From positions 1-27,413 of the IMG/VR virus record IMGVR_UViG_3300042564_002811: DNA of 27,413 nucleotides; one strand, 5' to 3'. Position numbers and translations under genes: made by a program. Of the stretch, positions 20,189-27,413 are shown in pieces. This DNA comes from a virus. The notes under the pieces were generated by a model. It was not told where the DNA came from, did not search any database, and was given only the letters and a program-made list of their open reading frames with translations. How positions within the stretch are numbered: the first letter of the stretch is position 1; each line of letters opens with the position of its first letter.

Positions 20189-21661
20189 ATGGCGCGAATA
20201 AAATCATCGGCAAGGATATTTCAAAAGCCGGACATTGTTGTGCATGAGCAGTATGACGTTACGCTGCCCGATGTTGTAAAGGTGCGCGACTTCCTTGAAG
20301 GCGAGCCAGCGGTCAAGCGCAAGAAAACCACGTATTTACCGCACCCAAACACCGCGCAAGCAAAAAACCCGGGGCAAGATGAGCTGTATGCCGCATACCT
20401 AATGGGCGGAGAGGTTGAGGACTTCGCCGCACGCACACTTGAGTCAATGCTTGGCAGGCTTAACCGGAACCCCGTCGTCTATGGGTTGCCATCAGAAATC
20501 GCGTATCTTGAGTACGATGCAGACGGAGACTGGACAACACTACAGGAGACCGTCGAGGCTGTTGCCAATAACATATTGGCTGTTAACTACCACATATTGG
20601 TCGCAGAGTACGAGCGGGTTCCCGATGGCGTTGCCGAGCTATCGGTCGCCCAAAAGCAGGCGCTCGGCCTTCGCGCATACATTAGGCAGTACGCACGTGA
20701 AAGCCTGTATGATTGGCAGTTCGGCAAAATCAACGGACGGACGCAGCTTGTTTATGCAAAGCTTGTGACAAGCGAGGTGCGACGCGCAGAAGATGGCCCT
20801 TATTTGCACACAGACGAGCTTGAGCTGTTTTTGGACGAACAAGGCTACAGGCAGACGCTGACCAAATACAAAAACGCCGAGCCTATCGGCCAGCCAAAGG
20901 CGTTTATCCCGATGGCAATGAATAAGCGGCTCACGTATATCCCTATAGAGATTGTCACGGCAGACCGTACGCCCAAAGGCACAGTGCCCAAAAAGACGGG
21001 TTACATCGCGCCATTGGTTTATAAAGCCCACCATCGCTACCAAGTGTCAGCGGATCTCAAAGAAAAGCTGCGAATCATGCAGGACACCAGCTATTCAAGC
21101 GGCTGGTCAGAGGCAAACAAAGAGGAATTCAACAGCATCAACGGGCGACAGTATTTTGCCTTCGGCGCAGGCGTGCATAACTTTCTGCCGCAGGGTGTTG
21201 AGATTGATATCCTCAAAATGCAGGCCGACGGGGATGCGCATTTTAAATATCTGGAAATGAATGCCGGTGAGGTGCAGGCGCTCGGCGGTCGGTTTAACAC
21301 CTCAGAGAAAGAGGTGACGGCAACCGAGGTGATGGATGCAGCAGCAGAGGAGCTGGCAGAGCTTAACCTGATTGCAAACAATATCGAGTCTGCTTTTAAG
21401 CGCATGCTGTGCTACTGCGCTGAATTTGAAGGACTGACAATAACGCCGGAAAAAATAGAGTTCAGCATTAACCGCGAGTTCGTGGCGCAGAACATGACGC
21501 CAGACGAGGTTAGGGCAGTGCGCGAAACCTTCCTAGACAGACTAATAAGCCGTGAACAGGCAGTCCAGAAATTCATAGACGGCGGTTTTTTGCGCGGCGA
21601 GGTTGATGTAATCCTTAACGATATTGATGACGATTTGCCAGAGCCGGAAACAGGCGTATAA
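20189..21661 (+). CDS. Portal protein, DUF4055 type
   Basis: 490 residues. The sequence from about residue 25 to 480 matches DUF4055 phage proteins, with HPNTAQAKNPGQDELYAAYL near the start, a long alpha/beta middle and NQMT-type C-terminal helices (ESAFKRMLCYCAEFEGL, then NREFVAQNMTPDEVRAVRET). This family serves as portal, the dodecameric ring for DNA entry and tail attachment. Placement between MuF and scaffold agrees. The gene is intact, and an internal promoter precedes it. Confidence 0.85.
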   Translation: MARIKSSARIFQKPDIVVHEQYDVTLPDVVKVRDFLEGEPAVKRKKTTYLPHPNTAQAKNPGQDELYAAYLMGGEVEDFAARTLESMLGRLNRNPVVYGLPSEIAYLEYDADGDWTTLQETVEAVANNILAVNYHILVAEYERVPDGVAELSVAQKQALGLRAYIRQYARESLYDWQFGKINGRTQLVYAKLVTSEVRRAEDGPYLHTDELELFLDEQGYRQTLTKYKNAEPIGQPKAFIPMAMNKRLTYIPIEIVTADRTPKGTVPKKTGYIAPLVYKAHHRYQVSADLKEKLRIMQDTSYSSGWSEANKEEFNSINGRQYFAFGAGVHNFLPQGVEIDILKMQADGDAHFKYLEMNAGEVQALGGRFNTSEKEVTATEVMDAAAEELAELNLIANNIESAFKRMLCYCAEFEGLTITPEKIEFSINREFVAQNMTPDEVRAVRETFLDRLISREQAVQKFIDGGFLRGEVDVILNDIDDDLPEPETGV

Positions 21662-21670
21662 TTAAACCAT

Positions 21671-21687
21671 CCAGCACCGTGTGCTGG
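21671..21687 (+). repeat. Stem-loop between portal and scaffold
   Basis: CCAGCAC, three bases, GTGCTGG: a perfect seven-base stem. No T-tract follows, so it is probably an mRNA processing or stability element instead of a terminator. Confidence 0.5.
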
Positions 21688-21717
21688 TCAACCGACAGAC
21701 AATGAGGGGCGGTGCCC

Positions 21718-22437
21718 ATGAGTGATTTGACAGCAGAGCAGTTTGGCCAGTTACCTGAGTTTATCAAAGGCGACTATCAAGAAGTTGAGGCGGATGGCGT
21801 AAAAACGTACCGGCACGCCGGAGTGCTAAAACTTAAAGGCACACTCAATGAGCTTGATGGCAAGCTTAAAGCAACATCGTCAAAGCTGACAGAGTACGAG
21901 GCGACACAAGCGCAGCGGCAAGCGGAAGCAGAAAAGGCTGCGTTTGAGAAGATGAAAAAAGAAGGCAAGATTGACGAGATTTTAGAGGATCAGCGCAAGC
22001 GGCATGAGGCAGAAAAGGCCGAGTTGTCGGAAAAGCTGACCAACAAGGACAAGGCTATAATCCGCAAGGCTGTTGATGGCGTGGCCTCCGACCTTGCGGC
22101 AGAGATTGCTACGGATGTGGGTCGGGCGATGGTAAAAAAAGAGATTGCCAGCCGCGTGCAGTTTGACCCAGATACAGAAAAGTACACTTTTTTAGACGAG
22201 GATGGCAGTGCCACTTCGCTGGATTTGAAAGGCTTTAAAGCGGAGCTTCTCAAGTCGCAAGCCCTTAGCCCTTTAATCAAAGCGCAGTTCTCTAGCGGCG
22301 GCGGTGCAGATGGCGGGCAGGGAAAAAATACTGGCGGTGCCAGTCAGAAAACAGTAACACGCTCGCAGTTTGATGCGATGGGACACAAAGACCGACTGGA
22401 ATTCGCCAAAGCTGGCGGCAAAATAACCGATAATTGA
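21718..22437 (+). CDS. Scaffold protein
   Basis: 239 residues from the ATG at 21718, with GAGGGG upstream; a GTG two codons earlier is possible. Residues about 40-130 form a charged coiled coil (Glu, Lys, Ala, Gln). A small domain and a flexible Gly-rich part (SSGGGADGGQGKN) come before the last basic helix. This is the usual build of a siphovirus scaffold that guides coat assembly and then leaves the prohead. It lies right before the coat gene. No protease domain is seen. Confidence 0.8.
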   Translation: MSDLTAEQFGQLPEFIKGDYQEVEADGVKTYRHAGVLKLKGTLNELDGKLKATSSKLTEYEATQAQRQAEAEKAAFEKMKKEGKIDEILEDQRKRHEAEKAELSEKLTNKDKAIIRKAVDGVASDLAAEIATDVGRAMVKKEIASRVQFDPDTEKYTFLDEDGSATSLDLKGFKAELLKSQALSPLIKAQFSSGGGADGGQGKNTGGASQKTVTRSQFDAMGHKDRLEFAKAGGKITDN

Positions 22438-22459
22438 TTTGCATTTGGAGTAACTGAAC

Positions 22460-23614
22460 ATGCCTAACGTACTAACCGATTTAGCTGCCGATATTTACGT
22501 TGCAGCAGATATTGTCGCCCGCGAGCAAGTGGGCGCTGTTTCATCCGTTGTTATCAACGGTAATGCGTCTGAGCGCGTTGCTGTCGGCGGAGTCGTCCGC
22601 TCGCACTTCACACGCGCAGCGACCTTGATCGAGAATGCCTCGCCATCAATGACCATTCCTGAGGGCACGGATCAAACGATTGACAATAAAACAGCGACGA
22701 TCAGCAAGACCGCAAACGTGCAGATCCCGTGGACTGGCGAGGAAATGCGCCTGATCGACAACGGCTCTGGCTTTGAAACCGTTTACGGCGATCAGATCGC
22801 ACAGGCGATGCGCACGATCACAAACAAAATTGAGCAGAATCTGTTAATTGAGATCTACAGAAACGCCTCTCGCGTAGTCGGCACATCAGGCACAACTCCC
22901 TTTGCGTTAGACTTTAATGCAATGGCAGAGCAGCGCCAGATTCTGGCAGACAACGGCACGCCGATGGCGGACGGCCAAATATTCACTATACTGTCATCCG
23001 TTGCAGGTACAAAGCTACGTAATTTGGCACAACTGCAAAAAGCGAACGAGGCAGGCTCTGACCGCATGCTGCGGCAAGGCGTTCTGCTGGATCTGCAAGG
23101 CATTGCGCTCAAAGAGACCGCCTTTGCACCAGCGCACACCAAGGGCACTGGTACGGGATATCTGGTTAATGCCGGCGCGGGTCTCGCTGTTGGCGCAACT
23201 GCTATCCCTGTTGATACCGGTACGAACACTATCGTCGCTGGCGATGTGATCACGTTTGCTGCCGATACAGCCAACCAATATGTTGTTGCTACAGCATTGA
23301 CGGGCGGCGTGGTGACGATTGCTGCGCCCGGTCTGCGCGTTGCAATCCCTGACAATAATGCGATCACTGTAACTAACAACTACACGGCAAACGCCACCTT
23401 CCACCGAAACGCAGTCGAGCTGATCATACGCCCGCCAGCGATGCCAAAAGGTGGAGACGCGGCTGTTGATATGCTGACAGTCCAAGACCCCCGCTCCGGG
23501 CTAGTGTTTGAGATTGCCGCGTATAAGGGCTACCAGAAGGCCATGTTTGATGTGCGCTGCGTCTACGGCTATGAGGTATGGAAGCCAGAGTTCGTGACCG
23601 GCGTTAAAGGCTGA
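22460..23614 (+). CDS. Major capsid protein, P22 gp5-like
   Basis: 384 residues with GGAG upstream of ATG. The N-terminus MPNVLTDLAADIYVAADIV and the blocks IPWTGEEMRLID and ITNKIEQNLLIEIYRNA match the P22 coat family, an HK97-fold coat. A beta-rich insertion from about 230 to 300 (GAGLAVGATAIPVDTGTN and following) is in the place of the P22 I-domain. The end (DPRSGLVFEIAAYKGYQKAM, then CVYGYEVWKPEFVTGVKG) is conserved. Forms the icosahedral shell. Confidence 0.92.
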   Translation: MPNVLTDLAADIYVAADIVAREQVGAVSSVVINGNASERVAVGGVVRSHFTRAATLIENASPSMTIPEGTDQTIDNKTATISKTANVQIPWTGEEMRLIDNGSGFETVYGDQIAQAMRTITNKIEQNLLIEIYRNASRVVGTSGTTPFALDFNAMAEQRQILADNGTPMADGQIFTILSSVAGTKLRNLAQLQKANEAGSDRMLRQGVLLDLQGIALKETAFAPAHTKGTGTGYLVNAGAGLAVGATAIPVDTGTNTIVAGDVITFAADTANQYVVATALTGGVVTIAAPGLRVAIPDNNAITVTNNYTANATFHRNAVELIIRPPAMPKGGDAAVDMLTVQDPRSGLVFEIAAYKGYQKAMFDVRCVYGYEVWKPEFVTGVKG

Positions 23615-23658
23615 TAACAATTAACAGGGGGCTGGCGCAATCCAGCCCTTTTGTTATC
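23613..23658 (+). terminator. Terminator after the coat gene with extended outer stem
   Basis: GGGCTGG and CCAGCCC (23629-23648) enclose six bases and are followed by TTTT. A second perfect stem, GATAACAA (23613-23620) with TTGTTATC (23651-23658), wraps around it. Probably a partial terminator that keeps coat mRNA in excess over connector genes. Confidence 0.72.
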
Positions 23659-23668
23659 TGGGGTAATT

Positions 23669-24142
23669 ATGGCAATCGTCGTCGAGACTGGCACAGGCAC
23701 AAACCCTGATGCTAATTCCTATATTGATACTGATTACCTCGCAGCGTACGCGCTTGATCGGGGTTATGAGATACAGTCGGAGCCGTCTAATTTAATTTAC
23801 GCAGCGATGGACTGGATAGAAAATCAGCAGTATCAGGGCTGGATCAAGGAGGAAAAACAGCCTCTTTTGTGGCCGCGCCATGATGTTTATTATCGCGGGT
23901 ATTTGCTATCCGCTGACGAGATACCTGCACTGGTTAAAAAGGCACAGGCTGCACTTTGTCTTGAGATAGACAGAGGATATAACCCTCTCGCTACGATCAC
24001 CCAAGGCGTCAAGCGCGAGAAAGTCGGAGAGATCGAGGTCGAGTATCAGGACGGCACAGGCACGTTTGCTATCCGCAGTGTTAATCAAATATTGCGCCCC
24101 TTGCTCGCTGGCGGCATGAATAGCGCCATGAGGGTGTTATGA
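23669..24142 (+). CDS. Head-tail connector / adaptor protein (DnaT-like)
   Basis: 157 residues from the ATG at 23669 (GGGGT upstream). The start MAIVVETGTGTNPDANSYID and the central LLWPRHDVYYRGY match head-tail adaptor proteins sometimes labelled DnaT-like ssDNA-binding in phage annotations. It would form the first ring under the portal. Stop overlaps the next ATG. Confidence 0.75.
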   Translation: MAIVVETGTGTNPDANSYIDTDYLAAYALDRGYEIQSEPSNLIYAAMDWIENQQYQGWIKEEKQPLLWPRHDVYYRGYLLSADEIPALVKKAQAALCLEIDRGYNPLATITQGVKREKVGEIEVEYQDGTGTFAIRSVNQILRPLLAGGMNSAMRVL

Positions 24143-24492
24143 GCCGGTACAACTACGCTCCGCTGCAACAATCTGCTGCCAGACTCATAAATAAGTTTGG
24201 CGCAGAGTACACGTTTGAGCGGCAGGTCGAGCGCGACTACGACCCAGAGACCGGCAAGCCAACAGCGAGAAAGTTTGTCTACACTCGCAACGGCGTTGTT
24301 GTGGATTTTGATCGCAGTGAAGTGGCACAGAACACTGTCCAGCAGGGCGATATTAAACTGCTGGCAGAAAGTGAGGATTACAACATCGGTGACTTGGTCA
24401 GCGTCAACTGTCTACAATATCGAATCGTCAGCATGATACCCATCCAAGGCAGTCAGCAGGCGCTGGCTGTTTATTTACATTTGAGGAAGTGA
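24139..24492 (+). CDS. Head closure / head-tail stopper
   Basis: 117 residues; ATGA overlap with the adaptor. A beta-rich protein with YDPETGKPTARKFVYTRNGV and a repeated strand pattern, as in head-tail stopper proteins that close the portal after packaging. Assignment depends largely on the fixed gene order here. Confidence 0.65.
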   Translation: MSRYNYAPLQQSAARLINKFGAEYTFERQVERDYDPETGKPTARKFVYTRNGVVVDFDRSEVAQNTVQQGDIKLLAESEDYNIGDLVSVNCLQYRIVSMIPIQGSQQALAVYLHLRK

Positions 24493-24872
24493 TGAAAGGA
24501 CTGTCGCAGGCTGTGCTGAGCATCAAGAAACTGGCGCAGCGCGATGCGAGGCGGTACACGCTTGACTGTGCGAACAGGATTATACGCAGGACCCCTTTCG
24601 ACACAGGCATACTCCGTGGCGGCTGGCAACCATCTATCAACACGCCGATAAACACCGAGATAAACAGGCCTGATAAAAACAATTCGATTGTTAGCGCAGA
24701 AATTAAGTTAAATTCTGACCGGCTTGTATTGGGTGATATTTTCTACATGAGCAACAATCTACCGTATGCCGCACGCATTGAGTACGATGGCTGGTCACAG
24801 CAAGCCGTACAGGGCATGATGCGGATATCGGTCATTGAGGTGGCAGCGGCTATCAACGCGGGGCGCAAATAA
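24492..24872 (+). CDS. Tail completion / neck protein, HK97 gp10-like
   Basis: 126 residues from the ATG at 24492 (GAGGA upstream). TPFDTGILRGGWQPS near 37-51 and NNLPYAARIEYDGWSQQAV near 90-108 are the hallmark motifs of HK97 gp10-like tail completion proteins. Acts at the head-tail joint. Ends with a TAATG overlap. Confidence 0.85.
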   Translation: MKGLSQAVLSIKKLAQRDARRYTLDCANRIIRRTPFDTGILRGGWQPSINTPINTEINRPDKNNSIVSAEIKLNSDRLVLGDIFYMSNNLPYAARIEYDGWSQQAVQGMMRISVIEVAAAINAGRK

Positions 24873-25279
24873 TGGCAACCTATTTCGCAGACATTGAGGC
24901 CGCTTTTACGGTCAAGATGAATGAGCTTGCAGACAGGCCGGCTGTTGCATGGCCCAACGTGAAGTTTGAGCCGAATGCCAAAAAACCTTATCTGCGGATA
25001 AACATCATCCCAGCCGAAACCGTACAGGCATCACTCGGCGCAACTGGTAAGGATGAGACAAACGGCATCTGTCAGATTACTTGCTTTGTGCCAACTGGCA
25101 CAGGGCGAACAGACTTGCCAGATATAATTGCCGATCATTTTAAACGCGGCACTGTTTTAAGCTATAATAGCGCCAGCATCAGATTACGCTCGCCCAGTAT
25201 CGGGCCAGCAATAGCAGACGGCGCATTCTATTTTGTGCCTGTATCAATCCCGTATCAGACGTACACAGAGGCAAGGTAA
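24872..25279 (+). CDS. Tail terminator protein, DUF4128-like
   Basis: 135 residues. YFADIEAAFTVKMNELA, then PYLRINIIPAETVQASLGA and GICQITCFVPTGTG fit the tail terminator family (lambda gpU-like fold), which caps the tail tube and fixes its length with the tape measure. Gene order supports it. Confidence 0.78.
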   Translation: MATYFADIEAAFTVKMNELADRPAVAWPNVKFEPNAKKPYLRINIIPAETVQASLGATGKDETNGICQITCFVPTGTGRTDLPDIIADHFKRGTVLSYNSASIRLRSPSIGPAIADGAFYFVPVSIPYQTYTEAR

Positions 25280-25284
25280 TCATC

Positions 25285-26202
25285 ATGTCAATAGCAAACG
25301 GCGCACAGCATTCGATACACTACGTCCCTGAGGCAACGTATGGGACGACACCGGCCAACCCAGCGTTTAAACCCTTCCCGCACACCGGTACAACCCTTGG
25401 CATGACCAAGGACGGTCTTGAGTCTGAAAAGCTGCGCGGTGATCGGCAGGTTGTGGACTTCCGGCACGGGAATCAATCAATAACGGGCGATGTTAGTGCA
25501 GAGCTTGAGTACGGCAGTTTTGACGACATCTTGCAGGCGGTCATGTGCGGAACATGGACGTCTGATACTTTGCGATCAGGAGTTACTCGCCGGTCATTTA
25601 CTATTGAGCGCAAGTTTGCGGATCTAGCCGTACCTGAGTGGCACAGGCATACCGGCTGCGAGTTCAACAGCTTCGCGCTGTCTGTCAGCCCCAATGCGAT
25701 TGTGTCGGCCACCTTTGGCGTGGTCGGCAAGGGCTTAACACCGGCAACCACTGCGATTGCTGGCAGCACATACGCTGCGGCATCATCTGTACAGCCATTT
25801 GACAGCTTTACCGGCGGCATAGAAGAGGGCGGGCTGACGATCGGTATTATCACAAGGATAGAGTGCTTGCTCGAAAACGGACTGGAGCCATTGTTTGCAG
25901 TCGGATCAAAAACAACTATCCGGCCAAGCATTGGCAAATCACGAGCCACAGGCAATTTAACCGCGTACTTTGAAAGCAAGGCTTTATACGAAAAGTTTAT
26001 CAATGAAACGTCATCCAGCATTATGCTAGTGCTTGTCGATCTTGCTGGCAACTCGTATGAGTTCAATTTGCCTAACGTCAAATATAACTCAGGCCAGCCC
26101 GATGTATCAGGCGAGGGCGCGGTCACTATTAGCATGGACTTTATTGCGCTTTACGAAAGTGTAAACGCAAGCCAGATCCTGATAACAAGGACTCCTGCAT
26201 AA
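25285..26202 (+). CDS. Major tail tube protein
   Basis: 305 residues. The N-terminus (HYVPEATYGTTPANPAFKPF) and the pattern of TGDVSAELEYGSFDDILQAV with a beta-rich C-terminus (GAVTISMDFIALYES) match the phage tail tube family of non-contractile phages. It polymerises as hexamer rings around the tape measure. Separated from the tail terminator by five bases. Confidence 0.88.
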   Translation: MSIANGAQHSIHYVPEATYGTTPANPAFKPFPHTGTTLGMTKDGLESEKLRGDRQVVDFRHGNQSITGDVSAELEYGSFDDILQAVMCGTWTSDTLRSGVTRRSFTIERKFADLAVPEWHRHTGCEFNSFALSVSPNAIVSATFGVVGKGLTPATTAIAGSTYAAASSVQPFDSFTGGIEEGGLTIGIITRIECLLENGLEPLFAVGSKTTIRPSIGKSRATGNLTAYFESKALYEKFINETSSSIMLVLVDLAGNSYEFNLPNVKYNSGQPDVSGEGAVTISMDFIALYESVNASQILITRTPA

Positions 26203-26204
26203 TC

Positions 26205-26696
26205 ATGGAGCTATCAAGCCTGTTGACGGTCAATGACCATGAGGCAGGGGCGGAGTGTAATATCCTCTCCCCTGTCGATGGCAAACCAACCGATGTTTAC
26301 ATCCTGCTCGCCGGGGCAGATTCCTCTGTCTGGCGCAAAGCCAAGCGCAAGCAGACAACCGAGATCATGGCGGCTGCACGCTCAAAGGCTCCCGTTGACC
26401 TTGATTACGATGCGATGGACATTGCGGCACTTGTTGATGCAACTATCGGCTGGCGCGGCATTGTCTCTGGCGGACAGCCATATGAGTTCAGCAAGGAAAA
26501 TGCGCTGACGCTGTACTCAGGCTCCCCAGGCATCGTCAATCAGCTACTGGATTTTATTGCTGACAAGCGAAATTTTATCAACGGCTGGTCGAGGAGTTTG
26601 TCAGGTTCGGGCGCTGGTGTTTTTACATCCACGCCCATCCAGAAGGCTCCACGATCAGCCGGTACGAAACGCTCAAGCAGGTTGAAAAAAGCCTAG
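26205..26696 (+). CDS. Tail assembly chaperone, zero-frame product (G-like)
   Basis: 163 residues in the zero frame. It lies between the tail tube and tape measure, where tail chaperones always sit. MELSSLLTVNDHEAG begins a compact domain to about residue 122; the sequence after that (GWSRSLSGSGAG to RLKKA) looks like the shadow of another frame. That, and the slip site AAATTTT at 26570-26576, suggests a -1 frameshift giving a longer product. The chaperone coats the tape measure during tail assembly. Confidence 0.78.
   Translation: MELSSLLTVNDHEAGAECNILSPVDGKPTDVYILLAGADSSVWRKAKRKQTTEIMAAARSKAPVDLDYDAMDIAALVDATIGWRGIVSGGQPYEFSKENALTLYSGSPGIVNQLLDFIADKRNFINGWSRSLSGSGAGVFTSTPIQKAPRSAGTKRSSRLKKA
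26570..26576 (+). other. Programmed -1 frameshift site (A AAT TTT)
   Basis: The heptamer has the X XXY YYZ form in the zero frame (codons AAT, TTT). It lies just after the last stop of the -1 frame (TGA at 26561-26563), so slippage here opens 110 codons of a convincing new frame. Confidence 0.65.
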
Positions 26697-26908
26697 GCAC
26701 AACGCCGGCAGGATTGCTAAATGCGCCAACGCTCGGAGCTGAACACGATGACGCTCTAGAGGCTTACAAGGCGCTGACTACGCACTCATGGCAAGAGCTT
26801 GATGCGTATATGCGCTTATCCGGCAACGTGCTTGCAGCGTGGGAAATAGAGGCTGTTATGACACTGGCAAAGCATAAAGACGAGGTTCCGGCATGGCCAC
26901 TGAAGTAG
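26576..26908 (+). CDS. Tail assembly chaperone, T-part reached by -1 frameshift (GT)
   Basis: The -1 frame from 26576 reads YQRLVEEFVRFGRWCFYIHA and continues to WPLK, with no good start codon of its own at the front. Joined to the first 124 codons of the gene before, it gives a predicted 234-residue fusion. The C-terminal part (HSWQELDAYMRLSGNVLAAW) is helical and acidic. In GT-type chaperones this part binds the tail tube protein, while the G-part binds the tape measure. It overlaps the tape measure start by 16 bases. Confidence 0.7.
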   Translation, partial: YQRLVEEFVRFGRWCFYIHAHPEGSTISRYETLKQVEKSLGTTPAGLLNAPTLGAEHDDALEAYKALTTHSWQELDAYMRLSGNVLAAWEIEAVMTLAKHKDEVPAWPLK

Positions 26909-27413
26909 CAACCTTATTATTTGGGGCCGACACCCGCCCACTCAAAAGCGCAAATGACGAGCTTGTCAAGACGGAGCGCGCAGGCGTGCGCGCTCAGGAT
27001 GCTGCGCGCAAGATGGGGGTCGAGCTTAAAAAGGCGGCGAACGATTCCATCAACCCAATCCAGAAGGTCAGCAGCGGGATCAGCGCATTAACATCCGCGA
27101 TTGTGGCGCTTGGCGGCGCGCTGGCCGCTCGGCAGTTCGCCATCTATACCGATCAATGGACTGACCTTAATTCCCGCATCATCAACGCCACAGGCAGCGC
27201 AGAAGCGGCTAATGAGGCGTTACAGTCCATCAGTCAGACGGCCAGAACAACGTATTCCAGCCTGCAACAAACCGCCGAGGCGTTTTTGCTTAACAGCATG
27301 GCGCTTAATGAGCTTGGTTACACGACACGGCAGCAGGTTGATCTGGCAGACGCACTTAATAATGCGCTGGTAATCTCCGGCACAAAGGGTGAGCGTGCGG
27401 CCTCGGTAATGAA
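26893..27413 (+). CDS. Tape measure protein, 5' part
   Basis: The first 173 codons, cut by the window end. MATEVATLLFGADTRPLKSA and a charged helical N-terminus are followed by a hydrophobic region (ISALTSAIVALGGALAA) and the tape-measure pattern YTDQWTDLNSRIINATGSAE, as in TMP_3-type proteins. It sets tail length and is ejected with DNA. The start lies inside the end of the chaperone T-frame. Confidence 0.9.
   Translation, partial: MATEVATLLFGADTRPLKSANDELVKTERAGVRAQDAARKMGVELKKAANDSINPIQKVSSGISALTSAIVALGGALAARQFAIYTDQWTDLNSRIINATGSAEAANEALQSISQTARTTYSSLQQTAEAFLLNSMALNELGYTTRQQVDLADALNNALVISGTKGERAASVM

Noticed and set aside
22855-23379. Leftward frame of 174 codons opposite the coat gene
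   Set aside because: Lies wholly antisense to the conserved coat protein without start signals.
25163-25168. Perfect TATAAT in the tail terminator gene
   Set aside because: No acceptable -35 at 16-18 bases and it lies inside a coding frame in the middle of an operon.
25473-26135. Leftward frame of 220 codons opposite the tail tube gene
   Set aside because: Long only because of sequence bias in the tail tube gene; no ribosome binding site or motif.
26684-26691. Run of six A near the end of the zero-frame chaperone as frameshift site
   Set aside because: In phase it reads G AAA AAA G, which lacks the full X XXY YYZ form, and slippage there would keep the unlikely zero-frame tail; AAATTTT at 26570 is a better site.

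Overview
This window is about 27 kb of a tailed double-stranded DNA phage (or prophage) with siphovirus-type morphogenesis genes, almost certainly from a gammaproteobacterial host. The evidence for that host group is the set of lambdoid or P22-like families: an Erf annealing protein with a PD-(D/E)XK exonuclease, NinB, NinG, a DUF1376-type replication protein with DnaB, Ea22-like modular early proteins and a P22-gp5-like coat protein. No tRNA, rRNA, IS element, CRISPR array, integrase, CI-type repressor or Q-like antiterminator is visible. The genome may be virulent or circularly permuted, or the lysogeny genes may lie outside the window.

Layout. (1) 1-3060, rightward: 3' end of a probable tail-fibre gene, a 13-codon lysine-rich leader ORF, then a lysis-like cassette (signal-bearing membrane protein, LydA-like holin, SLT-like endolysin, DUF1353-like protein, small lipoprotein). 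(2) 3026-9712, leftward: 19 tightly packed early genes, many overlapping by 1-8 bases. Nearest the promoter are Erf, exonuclease, a long coiled-coil protein, SSB and an HTH protein. Farther on are small proteins, including zinc ribbons and three small membrane proteins. (3) 9713-10050: divergent control region with a 56-residue Cro-like gene. (4) 10051-14509, rightward: DUF1376 replication protein, DnaB helicase, an Ea22-like mosaic protein, NinB, a zinc ribbon, NinG, then an intrinsic terminator. (5) 14687-16959, leftward: an inserted accessory cassette (Arc-like RHH protein, GIY-YIG-like/RHH fusion, zinc ribbon, 28-residue membrane peptide, DNA methyltransferase). (6) 16960-17264: regulatory gap with 9-bp tandem repeats, a terminator and a late promoter. 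(7) 17265-27413, rightward: terminase small and large subunits, MuF-like protein, DUF4055 portal, scaffold, coat, head-tail connector proteins, tail terminator, tail tube, tail assembly chaperones with a probable -1 frameshift, and the start of the tape measure gene, cut by the window end.

How it works together (inference). Divergent early promoters near 9.75 kb would drive recombination genes leftward and replication genes rightward. A separate promoter at 17.2 kb, just after a terminator, would drive packaging and morphogenesis. The least ordinary parts are the methyltransferase/GIY-YIG-RHH cassette, the repeated gene-end modules that carry the next gene's ribosome binding site, the chain of tiny membrane proteins, and the leader ORF coupled to the lysis cassette.
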